Counted from the stretch's first letter, positions 45,979 to 55,900 are shown. The stretch is DNA of 64,000 nt from Desulfofustis sp. PB-SRB1 (GCA_016722945.1 JAEQMT010000038.1:248001-312000); one strand, 5' to 3'. The notes: generated by a model from the letters alone, not told the origin. Made by a program: numbers and translations.

Positions 45979-47256
45979 ATGCACTCCCCATTTAGAAATC
46001 TGGCCAACCTCAGGCCCCTGCTCAAGGGCCGGCTGCCCGGCCAGCTCATCATCCAGTACAGCAACCATTGCAACGCCGACTGCCCGCAATGCGGCATGCG
46101 CCGTTCAGAGCAGATCCACCGCTCCACCCTGGATCAGCAGCGGGTCAAAGAACTCATCGATACCGCCGCCAAAAATGGAATACAGTCGCTCTCTTTCACC
46201 GGCGGCGAACCGCTCATTTTTCTCGATGACGTCGTCGAATTGACCCATTACGCCGCCACCGCCGGCATCCCTTACGTGCGCACCGGAACCAACGGCTTCA
46301 TGTTTCGAGACAGTAATTCGCCGGGCTACCTCGACCGGGTCAAGTCGATTGCCGAAAAACTGGCGGCCACCAGCATCTACACCTTCTGGATCAGTATTGA
46401 CTCAGCCGAGCCCGACGACCATGAGGCGATGAGAGGACTCAAGGGGGTGATACAGGGTATTGAAAAGGCCATTCCCATCTTCCATGAGCATGGCATCTAC
46501 CCCTCCGTCAATCTCGGCATCAACCGGGCCACCGGCGGCAGAAGCCGGCAGCCATATCTGAGTGAGATGGACGAGCAAGGATTTTTCGCCGCCTTTACCG
46601 ACTCGTTTGAAAAATTCTACACCATGGCCATGGGGCTGGGTTTTACCATCGTCAACGCCTGCTACCCCATGAGTGACGGTACCGGCGACGAACATCAGGC
46701 GGCCACCGGCACCATCGACACAGCACTCTACGGTGCCGCCTCACAAGACAGCGTGATCAACTTCAGCAGGGCGGAAAAGGCGCTGATCTTCAAGGCCCTG
46801 TTTACCACCATTCCAAAATTCCGCGACAAGCTCCGTATTTTCTCGCCACGTTGCGCCTTGTACAACCTCATGCGCAAGTTCTCGGGCCACGATTCGGTGC
46901 TCTTCCCCTGCCGGGGCGGGGTTGATTTCTTTTTCGTGGAGTGTGAAAAAGGGACGATCCATCCCTGCGGCTACCGCACGGAGACACACCGGGATCTGCC
47001 GGACTTGAACCAGAGACTGGGTACAATCAGCGACTGCGACCTGTGCGAATGGGAATGTTTTCGCGACCCCTCCGACGTGCTCGGCCCCTTTGCCGAGATA
47101 TTCACCCACCCGATCAAGCTGGCCGGCAAGATGTTTCGCGAGCCCACTTTTTTCAAGCTGCTGCTCGAGGATCTGCGCTACTATAAAGCTTGTGGCTACT
47201 TCAACGGCAGACTCGCGCCCCGGTTTAACGCCATGCAGCGTTTTGCACGGCCATAG
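45979..47256 (+). CDS. Radical SAM protein
   Basis: A 425-residue radical SAM enzyme. The N-terminal cluster site is CNADCPQCG (about residues 31-38 from the ATG at 45979), followed by SFTGGEPL and TGTNGFMF. The C-terminal part has spread cysteines (FSPRCALYN, FPCRGGVDFF, HPCGYRT, CDLCEWECF) that could bind an extra cluster, as in SPASM-type enzymes. The in-frame TTG at 45970 is a less likely start. Substrate unknown; no peptide or cofactor partner is visible. Spacing (24 bases from phoH) supports co-transcription. Confidence 0.8.
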   Translation: MHSPFRNLANLRPLLKGRLPGQLIIQYSNHCNADCPQCGMRRSEQIHRSTLDQQRVKELIDTAAKNGIQSLSFTGGEPLIFLDDVVELTHYAATAGIPYVRTGTNGFMFRDSNSPGYLDRVKSIAEKLAATSIYTFWISIDSAEPDDHEAMRGLKGVIQGIEKAIPIFHEHGIYPSVNLGINRATGGRSRQPYLSEMDEQGFFAAFTDSFEKFYTMAMGLGFTIVNACYPMSDGTGDEHQAATGTIDTALYGAASQDSVINFSRAEKALIFKALFTTIPKFRDKLRIFSPRCALYNLMRKFSGHDSVLFPCRGGVDFFFVECEKGTIHPCGYRTETHRDLPDLNQRLGTISDCDLCEWECFRDPSDVLGPFAEIFTHPIKLAGKMFREPTFFKLLLEDLRYYKACGYFNGRLAPRFNAMQRFARP

Positions 47257-47295
47257 TAACCGGCTTATACACAAACTCAACCGGATCAGATCACC

Positions 47296-47886
47296 ATGAA
47301 CCAGCCATACATTCTCACCGTTCTCGGTAGCCCGCGTGGTCGTGGCAACAGCGAAACCCTCGCCGATATGGTGCGTGCCCGCCTTAGTGAAGCGTTTTCT
47401 TTCAACGGAGAGACCGTACGCCTCTGCAAAATTACGGTGGCACCATGCATCGGCTGCGGCGGCTGCGAAAAGACAGGCATGTGTGTGGTAAAAGATGATA
47501 TGATAGCATTGTACGACAAGATCGATCGCGCCGATCTGCTTTTTCTGGCCAGTCCCACCTACTTCTACGGGGTATCGGCCCAGCTCAAGGCATTCATAGA
47601 CCGGGGCCAGGCACGCTGGTCCCGCAAGTATCTGCGCAAAGAGCGGTTTCGAACGGGAGACACCCGCGCCGGCTACCTGCTCTGCACCGCCGCCACACAC
47701 GGCAAGCGATTGTTCGAAGGATCCGAACTGGTGGCCAAATCGTTTTTCGATGGAGTCGATATCCCCTACGGCGGTGCCTGTTTGATCAGAGGCGTCGATG
47801 AGCGCGGCGCGGTGCAAGACAATCCGGAAATTGACGCACAGGTCGAATCATTTGCCAACACCATCATCAACCAATTCATTTTGTAG
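47296..47886 (+). CDS. Flavodoxin-fold NAD(P)H-dependent oxidoreductase
   Basis: A 196-residue flavoprotein-like fold. The phosphate loop LGSPRGRGNSETLADM lies near 10-25. A Cys-rich segment CIGCGGCEKTGMC near 51-63 resembles the ferredoxin-type cysteines of iron-sulfur flavoproteins. The later block FLASPTYFYGVSAQLKAFIDR is typical of the NADPH-dependent FMN reductase superfamily. It could transfer electrons in small-molecule reduction. It is 39 bases after the radical SAM gene, so it may supply or receive electrons from it. The partner is inferred. Confidence 0.82.
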   Translation: MNQPYILTVLGSPRGRGNSETLADMVRARLSEAFSFNGETVRLCKITVAPCIGCGGCEKTGMCVVKDDMIALYDKIDRADLLFLASPTYFYGVSAQLKAFIDRGQARWSRKYLRKERFRTGDTRAGYLLCTAATHGKRLFEGSELVAKSFFDGVDIPYGGACLIRGVDERGAVQDNPEIDAQVESFANTIINQFIL

Positions 47887-47936
47887 CTTATAACTTCCTT
47901 ATTTTATTTTACAAAAGCAAGAAAGAAAATTTCTAC

Positions 47937-47965
47937 TTGACATGTTACCTTGCGGTCACATATTT
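47937..47965 (+). promoter_or_regulatory. Promoter and operator-like dyad of the ArsR-SRPBCC operon
   Basis: TTGACA at 47937-47942 and ATATTT at 47960-47965 are 17 bases apart. Between them, TGTTACC (47943-47949) and GGTCACA (47954-47960) form an inverted repeat, one mismatch from perfect. This position fits autoregulation by the ArsR-type protein encoded just downstream. The start codon is 21 bases away. Confidence 0.65.
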
Positions 47966-47985
47966 TGGCTGCGCACGGAGCAGAC

Positions 47986-48747
47986 ATGGATCATGATGAA
48001 GTCTTCAGGGCACTTGCCGACCCCAACCGTCGGCTCTTGCTTGATGCATTAAGGATCCGCGATGGCCAAAACTTAGGGCAGCTCTGTGAGCTCATTGCAA
48101 TGTCGCGCTACGGCGTAATGAAGCATCTGAGAGTACTTGAAAAGGCAGGGTTGATTACCTGTGAGCGGGTAGGTCGTGAAAAATATCACCACCTCAATTC
48201 CGTACCGATCCAACTTGTTTATGAACGATGGGTCAGCAATTACGCACGCCCATGGGCCGGCGCTTTAAGCGCTCTTAAACGTTACGTGGAGGAGAATGAA
48301 CAGATGGAAAAGCACATACAGATGATATTTGTACAGGCAAGTGCGGAAAAAGTATGGCAAGCACTAACCGACGGGGCCTTGACCAAGCAATACTATTTCG
48401 GGAGCAGTATTGAGGCGGAGTGGAAGGTAGGTGGAAAATACCGCTATGTAAATCCAGACGGCAGCGATCTTGTTACCGGTGAAGTTATTGAGATTGATCC
48501 ACCGCATCGGTTAGTAACCAGTTTTACCCCACACTTTGTGCCGGTCGAGATACCCGCAACCCAAGTAACGTGGTTGATTGAAGCTGAAGGCGATGCCTGC
48601 AAGGTAACAATAATCCACGAGGGCGTCGATACCAGTACCGAGCTCGGAGGTCAGATAGGAGAAGGCTGGTCGCGTATTCTTTCCGGCCTCAAAACCCTGC
48701 TGGAGACTGGAAATACTCTGCTGTTACCGCCTATGGGAGCTCATTGA
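47986..48747 (+). CDS. ArsR-type HTH regulator fused to SRPBCC (AHSA1-like) domain
   Basis: A 253-residue protein with an N-terminal winged helix (about 1-85: VFRALADPNRRLLLDAL, then SRYGVMKHLRVLEKAGLIT) and a C-terminal SRPBCC/AHSA1 cavity domain (about 100-250, with FVQASAEKVWQALTDG). The ATG at 47986 has CACGGAGCAG just upstream; the TTG at 47950 is an unlikely start. ArsR-SRPBCC fusions are known and probably couple ligand binding to DNA binding. No metal-binding cysteine pair typical of ArsR sensors is evident. Two genes of unknown function follow in the operon. Confidence 0.87.
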   Translation: MDHDEVFRALADPNRRLLLDALRIRDGQNLGQLCELIAMSRYGVMKHLRVLEKAGLITCERVGREKYHHLNSVPIQLVYERWVSNYARPWAGALSALKRYVEENEQMEKHIQMIFVQASAEKVWQALTDGALTKQYYFGSSIEAEWKVGGKYRYVNPDGSDLVTGEVIEIDPPHRLVTSFTPHFVPVEIPATQVTWLIEAEGDACKVTIIHEGVDTSTELGGQIGEGWSRILSGLKTLLETGNTLLLPPMGAH

Positions 48748-48833
48748 AGGGGCACTGCTCAACAGCCACATTGGGGATGCCGATTCTGGTGTCACCAATG
48801 TGCTGTAAACTATTACACCTAAGAGGAGTCACC

Positions 48834-49218
48834 ATGCACGCTGCAATCAAACCCACTCTTGCGGTGCTCGCCGCTACGCTATGGATCAGTGTGTCAGAGT
48901 TTTTTTCGAAACGAATTTTTACTGAAAAGCTATTGGCTTGATCATTTTCAATCCCTTGGCATTTCCTTCCCTTCAGCCCCCATTAACGGTGCCATGTGGG
49001 GAGTATGGTCACTGCTCTGTGCCATTGCGATTTACTTTATCGCGCAGAAATTTTCCCTGACCCGGGCTACCGCGCTGGCCTGGTTCACCGTGTTTGTTCT
49101 TATGTGGGTGAGCAGCGGAAATATGGGAATCTTGCCGTTTGGTTTGCTTCCGCTTGCCATTCCGCTGAGTTTGCTGGAAGTGTTTGTGGCGGTTTGGCTT
49201 ATCAATCGATTAAGCTGA
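48834..49218 (+). CDS. Small multi-helix membrane protein (apparent frameshift)
   Basis: With a seven-T run at 48900-48906 read as six, the ATG at 48834 (AGGAG six bases upstream) gives one 127-residue protein with about four membrane segments and the motif SEFFRNEFLLKSYW, followed by INGAMWGVWSLLCA. As written, the first frame stops after 35 codons at 48941 and the second frame has no good start. The family is conserved in bacteria but unnamed, to my knowledge. The stop codon TGA at 49216-49218 overlaps the ATG of the next gene (TGATG), so translation is coupled. Confidence 0.68.
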
Positions 49219-49958
49219 TGGCAGTCACCCTGACCACAACAGCACGGCGCGCGCTCGCCGCTTATGGCGGCGCGCAATTTTGGCGGCGCGCTCAACGAAT
49301 ATTTGCAACTGTTAGTGTTCGAGGACTGGCTTTAGTACTTAAAAATCGACCTTTTCTTGGTTGGGCACGACTCGAATTGGAGATTCACAGACCGTATGGT
49401 GTGATCTCGCCAGTCGGTAAAAACGGCTCCACTTCAGGTATTCTCGACGGCCAAGATGCAGCATTGGCAAATGATCGCGATGGTACCATGGTTCGGCGCC
49501 AAGATGCTCGCTCACATTTTGGCTGGAATCGGCGTCTGCTCTGGTGGGACGATCTTGATATGGCCTACTTCGCCAACTATGCATTCTGGAACTATTTCAC
49601 CTTTCCCGCACTGCTGTTAAACAAATCAATTTCATGGCATGAACCAACCGATGGAGAATTAATTGCCACATTCTCCGATACCATTCCTACTCACTGCCGC
49701 ACGCAACATTTCTACTTTAGCCGAGAAACCGGCCTGCTCAGCCGTCTTGATTATCGGGTCAATATCATCGGGAGGTTCACCCGGGCTGCCCATGTGGTGG
49801 TTGAGCATGCAATTATGAATGGCGTTAACGTACCGGCCTTGCGCCGCGTCACCCCACGCGGCCCTGGCGGCACCCCACTGCCTGGAATGGTTCTTATTGA
49901 AATCAGGGTACATGAATTCACCGTTTCCTTTGACGAAACAACTAATACCCCGCCTTAA
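49218..49958 (+). CDS. Conserved hypothetical protein
   Basis: A 246-residue soluble protein I cannot name. It starts MAVTLTTTARRALAAYGG at an ATG that overlaps the previous stop codon. It has YGVISPVGKNGSTSGILDGQ near 56-75, LLWWDDLDMAYFANYAFWNY near 106-125, and a later sheet-like part ending in an Arg/Pro-rich tail. The frame extends upstream to 48996, but that part overlaps the membrane protein gene and lacks support. It belongs to the ArsR-SRPBCC operon. No catalytic motif is evident. Confidence 0.62.
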   Translation: MAVTLTTTARRALAAYGGAQFWRRAQRIFATVSVRGLALVLKNRPFLGWARLELEIHRPYGVISPVGKNGSTSGILDGQDAALANDRDGTMVRRQDARSHFGWNRRLLWWDDLDMAYFANYAFWNYFTFPALLLNKSISWHEPTDGELIATFSDTIPTHCRTQHFYFSRETGLLSRLDYRVNIIGRFTRAAHVVVEHAIMNGVNVPALRRVTPRGPGGTPLPGMVLIEIRVHEFTVSFDETTNTPP

Positions 49959-50083
49959 TCATGTCAAAACACGTTCAACCCTCTTGAAGTTTATCCGCAA
50001 ATCACAATATATAGTAACGGCACCGTGGTATACGGTACCGGTATAATGATGAGTTCGTAAACCCTTGCTAAGTGACCTTTCCC

Positions 50084-51097
50084 ATGCCACACACCATGAA
50101 AGCAATCGTTGCAAAACACGGCAGCGCGGCCCGCGATAATGACGCCTTCTCGGAACATGCCCTGTCCATCCCTGAGCCCGGTGCCCGGGACCTGCTGGTT
50201 CGCGTTATGGCCGTTGGCATGAATCCGGTGGACACCAAGGTACGACGACGCATGCAGGAAGACAAGGTGCTGGGCTGGGATGCCTATGGCATCGTCGAAA
50301 AAACCGGTGCGGAAGTAAGTGCGTTTCAACAAGGCGATCCACTCTATTACGCCGGTGACGTCACCCGGCCGGGGTGCAACAGCCAGTATCATCTGGTAGA
50401 TGAACGCCTTGCCGGGCGCGCTCCGCACACCCTCTCACCTCAAGACAGTGCGGCCCTGCCGTTGACCACCATTACCGCCTGGGAAGGATTATTTGAGCGG
50501 CTCGGATATGCCGCTTCGGAAAACGTCAACAACGGCGCAACCGTTCTGATCATCGGCGGCGCCGGCGGGGTGGGCTCCATGGCCATCCAGCTGGCCCGCT
50601 GGGCCGGCCTGCGGGTCTTTGCCACGGCATCGCGCCCGGAAACCAGAGCGTGGTGCACAAAACTTGGCGCCCATGTCATCCTGGATCATAGCAACAACCT
50701 CCACGAAGAACTCAAGGCGGCGGGCGCCGAATCGGTGGATAGTATCTTCTGCACCACTCAGATGGAGAGACACTGGCAGGCAATGGTGGCGTGCATCCGC
50801 CCCTTTGGTCGCATCGTGCTGATCGATGATCCGGCCGAGTCCCCCGATATCCGGCCGCTGAAATTCAAATGCGCCACCATCTCCTGGGAGTTTATGTTTG
50901 CCCGATCAATGTATGCAACACCAGACATGGCTGAACAGGGCCGCATCCTTGCCGCCGTCGCACAGCTGGTGGATAATGGCGTCATCGTCTCTACCAGGCA
51001 AGAAACGGTGCATGGCCTGACGCCGGAAAACATCCGTGCCATGCATATCAGGCAGGAAAGCGGAACCACGATCGGCAAGCAGGTACTGCTGGTGTAA
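50084..51097 (+). CDS. Zinc-type alcohol dehydrogenase-like / quinone oxidoreductase
   Basis: A 337-residue medium-chain reductase without the catalytic-zinc cysteines. GNSN-type residues are replaced, but VGMNPVDTKVRRRM, LPLTTITAWEGLFERLG and the nucleotide site IIGGAGGVGSMAIQLARWAG near 160-180 are clear. It fits the TIGR02817-type zinc-free group (quinone or enone reduction with NADPH). The ATG at 50084 has a weak AAGTGA site; the family start may be the next ATG at 50096. Downstream lies a truncated copy of the 15983 repeat, then the convergent coiled-coil gene. Confidence 0.85.
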   Translation: MPHTMKAIVAKHGSAARDNDAFSEHALSIPEPGARDLLVRVMAVGMNPVDTKVRRRMQEDKVLGWDAYGIVEKTGAEVSAFQQGDPLYYAGDVTRPGCNSQYHLVDERLAGRAPHTLSPQDSAALPLTTITAWEGLFERLGYAASENVNNGATVLIIGGAGGVGSMAIQLARWAGLRVFATASRPETRAWCTKLGAHVILDHSNNLHEELKAAGAESVDSIFCTTQMERHWQAMVACIRPFGRIVLIDDPAESPDIRPLKFKCATISWEFMFARSMYATPDMAEQGRILAAVAQLVDNGVIVSTRQETVHGLTPENIRAMHIRQESGTTIGKQVLLV

Positions 51098-51148
51098 GAA
51101 GGTACTGGCTAACGCATCGAGCCCGCTTCAGACCCGGCCTAAACGGGC

Positions 51149-51181
51149 GGCGGCGTGAGAGCGAAGTTTTTACGACACCAT
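51149..51181 (-). repeat. Truncated copy of the MITE-like element
   Basis: On the minus strand this matches the outer 33 bases of the element at 15983 (ATGG[C/T]GTCGTAAAAACTTCG and the following GCTCT), up to three differences. No target-site duplication is visible. It sits at the convergence of the oxidoreductase and coiled-coil genes, partly over the latter's 3' end. Confidence 0.65.
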
Positions 51182-51182
51182 A

Positions 51183-52280
51183 TCAGGCCCCTTTGTTCAC
51201 CGTCTCCGGCGGCCTGATCACGATATTCTGAGGACGTTCGGCGGCGCCGGCAACGGCCTTACTGGCAATATCCTGCACCTGTTCGTACGCTTTTTCCTGT
51301 TGCAGTATCAATTTCTCAATCTGCTTTCTCTGGTCGTTTACCACCGTTTCAAGGGCCGCGACTTTCGCCAACAGCACATTTTTCTCACCGTCAAAGCCTT
51401 TTTGTAAAAGCTCTTGTGCTTTTGAAAAATCACTGGTCAGACGTGTGGTGGCCTCATCAACCGCTTTGCCAACAGCTGCTTCCAGCTCTGCCGGAAAGGC
51501 GTCCACTCTGGACTGCAACTCGGCCATCATTTGCTCACGTTGAGATACCTCTTTTTCTCTCTCTTCCAATTCGGCGGTTTTGTGCTCCTGCTCCCTGGCA
51601 AACGATTCTTTTTTAAGTGCGATCTCCTTCTCCAAAGCAGCCAGCTCATCACCAAATCTGTTTTTTTCAAGCTGTCTGGTTCGAGCCGTCTCATAGTCGT
51701 ACTCCTCCTGCTCGCGGAGACGTTCCTTTTCGTCCTTGTCTTTTTGCTCCTTGAGGGCGGCCAGATATGAAGCCTTCTGCTGGTCCCAAGAGGCTTTTAC
51801 TGCCTCAATCTCATTTTCAAGCTTGTCCCGTTTTTCAGACAGCTCTTGGCTCAGCCGTTCTTTTTTCTCCGCTGATTCAGTTTCAAAGAACTCTTTTGCC
51901 CTGTTTTGCGCCTCGATGATTACGGCAAGCTCGGTGGCCGCTTTTTCAACGCCGTAAATCTCTTCAAGCTCACGCTCCTTGAGAGCAATGGCCGCCTTGA
52001 TGGATCGATATTTCTCGGCTTCCCCCTCGATCTTGTCGGAAAGGGCGGTGAGTTCCCGGCTGATTGCTGTTTTCAGCGAATGGATATCACCCGCCAGATC
52101 GTTCTCAGACGTGTCATCCGCCTTTTTCACCACCACCTCTTTTTTCGTCTGCTCCTTTATTTTTTCGGGGTTGAGCTTCGCTTCTTCCTGTTTTTCGCGC
52201 TCTTTTTGCAGCTCCTTTATGAGGTCAAACATCTCTTTCTTGGTACTGCGCATGGAAATTTCTTCTTTCTCTCTGGTCAT
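51183..52280 (-). CDS. Long coiled-coil protein of unknown function
   Basis: A 365-residue protein that is almost entirely helical, with heptad-like Glu, Lys, Gln and Leu repeats from about 60 to 345. It contains no cysteine or recognised domain. The first 60 residues are charged and include two short Lys/Glu-rich segments; the C-terminus ends with an Ala-rich helix and a basic tail. The first ATG (52280) has AAGGAG about 10 bases upstream. It is neither a SMC nor a Rad50, since no nucleotide-binding site is present. It stands at the edge of the defence region. Its role is unknown. Confidence 0.7.
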   Translation of the reverse strand: MTREKEEISMRSTKKEMFDLIKELQKEREKQEEAKLNPEKIKEQTKKEVVVKKADDTSENDLAGDIHSLKTAISRELTALSDKIEGEAEKYRSIKAAIALKERELEEIYGVEKAATELAVIIEAQNRAKEFFETESAEKKERLSQELSEKRDKLENEIEAVKASWDQQKASYLAALKEQKDKDEKERLREQEEYDYETARTRQLEKNRFGDELAALEKEIALKKESFAREQEHKTAELEEREKEVSQREQMMAELQSRVDAFPAELEAAVGKAVDEATTRLTSDFSKAQELLQKGFDGEKNVLLAKVAALETVVNDQRKQIEKLILQQEKAYEQVQDIASKAVAGAAERPQNIVIRPPETVNKGA

Positions 52281-52353
52281 TGCTCAATCTCCTTGCTGTA
52301 ATAATGGCCCGCAAGCCACTTGACTAGACTATATCATCTAGCATTTGATGTCA

Positions 52354-52662
52354 CTAAAGGGTCTCAAATTTTTCTATCCGGACTCTGCCCTCTGGAAATG
52401 TTGCCACGATCTCCAACTCTCCACCCATGGCTTTTACGTATTTTCGCAGGGTGGAGATATACATATCCGTCTGGCCTTCCATCTTGGATATGGAAGCCTG
52501 CTTGATGTTCATCGAACGCGCCAACTGCTCTTGAGTGTAGTGGCGAGCCTGACGAAGTTCGGCAAGCGGCATGGTCGCCATAGTCGCTTCAATGCGCTGG
52601 GCGATTTTTGCCTTTCGTTCTTCGGGCAATTGGCCTTTGAGCACGTTAAATGACATAGCCAT
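52354..52662 (-). CDS. XRE-family antitoxin (HigA type)
   Basis: A 102-residue protein with a central XRE helix-turn-helix (about 43-80: TQEQLARSMNIKQASISKMEGQTDMY) and a C-terminal beta extension, ending in a segment LEIVATFPEGRVRIEKF that is common in HigA/XRE antitoxins of the RelE-family modules. It starts where the reading frame of an upstream toxin remnant ends. Both share bases around 52646-52662. It should repress its own operon, but the toxin is not intact, so its present role is uncertain. Confidence 0.85.
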   Translation of the reverse strand: MAMSFNVLKGQLPEERKAKIAQRIEATMATMPLAELRQARHYTQEQLARSMNIKQASISKMEGQTDMYISTLRKYVKAMGGELEIVATFPEGRVRIEKFETL

Positions 52663-52792
52663 AATTATCTATTTCCTCCCGGTGATCGGCGCAAAGCCTA
52701 TCAGTGATAAAGATCAACGTTTCGTACCAATTCGTGGTGCCTGCTTTATTTCCAGCCTCGTACCCCGTTGCTAAATATCCGTTTTTCTCTGC
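52646..52792 (-). pseudogene. RelE/HigB-type toxin remnant (C-terminal part)
   Basis: In the frame that ends at 52646 the text is about 45 codons, including NWYETLIFITDRLCADHREE, which resembles the end of Gp49-like RelE toxins (the usual WYxxxxPxADRLYxxHLxEL pattern). No toxin N-terminus or plausible start is present upstream. The stop overlaps the antitoxin start, the normal order for this kind of module. I read it as a truncated toxin gene. Confidence 0.6.
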
Positions 52793-52996
52793 CCGCAAGC
52801 ATGGCGCGTGGGGCGTATCTGGCTGAATCCATCAGAGGAAGACAAGCGTGGAAACAGTAAAATCAGGTATAAGAAACCAGCATGAAAATACGACAACTAT
52901 CTTGACATTCTCCGCGCCTTAGCCAATGCAAAACTCTAACTTTGTATTCATACCAGCCATCAAGGCATCCTTCTTCTCCGAATTTTTTGAAAATTC
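52663..52996. other. 334-bp gap between antitoxin and hsdR
   Basis: The gap holds the toxin remnant to about 52792, then about 200 bases of AT-richer unique sequence down to the hsdR stop, with TTGACATTCTCC near 52913. I saw no other gene. Confidence 0.5.
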
Positions 52997-55900
52997 TCAG
53001 TAATACTGCCGGATATATCCGAACGCCTTGTCGAACAGATCCTGATCCTTGACCTTGTACTTCACATAGATCACCTTGCGCAGGGCTTTTTGAACCTCAC
53101 GTTCCCCGGTTTTGGTGTTTTGCCAGCCGGGAAAGCGAACCAGCCGGACAATCTCGTCGATGTCGGTGACGATCCGCTCGACCACCATCGGCATCTTGCC
53201 GTTCTTCACCTCGGCGAACAGCTCGGTCAGGGCCGCTTTGGCCCTGGCCTGTTCATCGACCGGGTCAACCTGCTTCTCGGCCTGAACGACCTCCTTGGCC
53301 AGGGTCAGCAGCTCCTTGAGGAAGTCGAGGCTATGGAGCAGTCCCTGTTCGTGCCGTTCCTTGAGCTTTTCGAGGCGTTCGCCCAGGGCGACGAACTTCG
53401 GATTGTCCTTGTGCCTGCGCAGACGGGCGATGAGCTTGATCTCGATTTCCTTGGATTTCTTGTTCGGGTCCCTGGCATCAAGCAGCCCCTCGAGGATCTC
53501 GGCGTCCATCACCAGGGTGTCCAGGTCGTCACGCACCGTCTCCAGGTGCACGTTCTCATGCACCAGCTCGATGGTTTTGGCCCCCAGGGCGTGCCAGAGC
53601 AGCTTGCCGGTGCCGCTTGGCGGCTTTACCGATTCATATACCTGGGCCAGCCACTTGTACTCCTTTTCATAAGGGCCGAGACAGGGGTCGGGGGACAACG
53701 CCTCCCACAGCCCGGAGAGCACCGAATATTCGGCTGCAAACTTGTCTCTGGCGTTGTTATCCGGCAGGCAGTCCTGCGCCGCGATCAATCCCTCGTAGCC
53801 ACCGACAGTCCGATCTACATTTGGAAAGAATGCGAGGCATTTCGCAACCTGGCCCGGCAATTCCTTCTTCAGTTCGTCCAGGTTGCTAATGACCTTCTGC
53901 ACCGCCTTTTCATCGAAATCAAGCGCCGTGGCCACGTCATCGAAGATGCCCAGGTAATCCACGATCAGGCCGTGGGTCTTGCCGGGATAGACACGATTGG
54001 TGCGGCAGATGGCCTGCAGCAGGTTATGATCCTTCATCGGCTTATCGAGGTACATCACCTGCAGAATGGGCGCGTCAAAGCCGGTCAGCAGCTTGGAAGT
54101 GACAATCAGGAACGTGAGCGGGTCATTGGGATCACGGAACCGGTCGAGGAGCTTTTCCTCCTCGTCCTTGGCCAGTTTGAATGAAGCGTACTCGTCTGAC
54201 TTTCCGCCCTGGGTGTGCATGACGATGACGCTGGCCTCCGGACCGACCAGCTCGTCCATGACCTTCTTGTAGAGCACGCAGCACTGCCGGTCAAAGGTCA
54301 CCACCTGGGCCTTGAAACCGTTCGGCTCCACTTTCTTCTGGAAGTGCGTGACGATGTGCCGGCAGATGGCGTTCAACCGCGCCGGGGCCTTGATCAGCAC
54401 CGCCATCTTGGCGGCCCGCTTGGCCAGGTCGTCACGATCCAGCTCGCTCAGCTCATCGGTCATCTGGGAGTAGGCTTCGTCGATGGCCTCCTTGTTGATA
54501 TGCAGCTTCACGTCCACCGCCTCGAAGTGCAGCGGCAGGGTGGCCTTGTCCCGGATCGAATCCTGGAACGAGTAGCGGCTCATATAGCCCTGCTCATCCT
54601 CGTCCGCGCCGAAGGCCCAGAAGGTGTTGCGGTCCCGCTTGTTGATCGGCGTGCCGGTCATGCCAAAGAGAAAGGCGCCCGGCAGCGCGTCGCGCATCTT
54701 GCGGCCCAGATCGCCTTCCTGGGTGCGGTGCGCCTCGTCCACCATGACAATGATGTTCGAGCGCTCATTCAGGCGGCCGTCCGCCTCGCCGAACTTGTGA
54801 ATGGTGGTGATGATGATCTTGCGGGTATCGGTCGCCAGCAGAGCTTGCAACTCCTGCCGGGTGGCGGCGCCGATCATGTTCGGGATATCGGCGGCGTTGA
54901 AGGTGGCGGTAATCTGGGTGTCCAGGTCGATGCGGTCCACCACGATCATCACCGTGGGGTTGCCGAGCGTGCGGTGCATTCGCAGCTTCTGCGCCGCGAA
55001 CACCATCAACAGCGACTTGCCCGAGCCCTGAAAGTGCCAGATCAACCCCTTCTTTGGGTAGCCATTGACCACGCGGGCCACCATCAGGTTGGCGCCTTCG
55101 TACTGCTGATAGCGGCAGATGATCTTGATGCGCCGGTGTTTCTTGTCGGTGGCGAACAGGGTGAAGTTCTGCAGGATGTCCAGCACCACGTGGGGGCGCA
55201 GAATGGAGCGGATGGAACGCTGCACGTCCGCAATCGTCCCTTCGGCCTTGATCCCGCCTTCGTGCCATGGCCCCCAGATATCGATGGGCATGCGCACCGA
55301 ACCGTAGCGGTAGCACTTGCCCTCGGTGGCAAACGAGAAGACGCCCGGCACGAACATCCGCGGTACACTCTGTTCATAGCCGCCAACGATGTCGCTGGCT
55401 CCGTCCATCCAGGTCACCGCCGGGCGCACCGGCGTCTTGGCCTCGCCGACCACCAGCGGGATACCGTTGACCAGCAACACAATGTCGAGCCGCTTCGCGT
55501 TCGACTCGTGTTGCTGGAAGGGTGAAGTGTGAGGGGTGAGGGGTGAAGTTTCACCCTTCACCCTTCTCCCTTCACAACTCCATTGGTTGGTGACCACGTA
55601 ATCGTTGTTGGAAAGATTCTCGAAGTCGATCAACCTTACCGGCGTGTGTTCGCCGCGCTCGCCGAAGGGCATGGACTTCTCGCCCCGCAACCATTCGGCA
55701 AACAGTTCGTTGGCCCGCACCAACCCTTCACTCTGCACCGACAGCGGAATGGTCCGCAGGCGGTAGAGCACTTCGTCGGCGCGGTCGGGCTGGGCCCCCA
55801 TTTCAGGGTTCAGGCGGATGAGGGCCTCGCGCACCATCGACTCCACCAGTACGTCGGAGTGCTGACGGGGCAGCTCCTCGGCGGCCACGAAGCGCCATTT

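Noticed and set aside
46741-47817. A minus-strand frame (358 codons) opposite the radical SAM and flavoprotein genes.
   Set aside because: Spans two real genes in antisense; composition is that of a shadow.
48996-49217. Extended N-terminus of the hypothetical protein up to 48996.
   Set aside because: It would overlap the membrane protein gene almost completely; the ATG at 49218 is coupled to the preceding stop.
54215-55525. A long plus-strand frame (436 codons) opposite hsdR.
   Set aside because: Antisense shadow of a GC-rich gene; no domain and the other strand encodes HsdR motifs.
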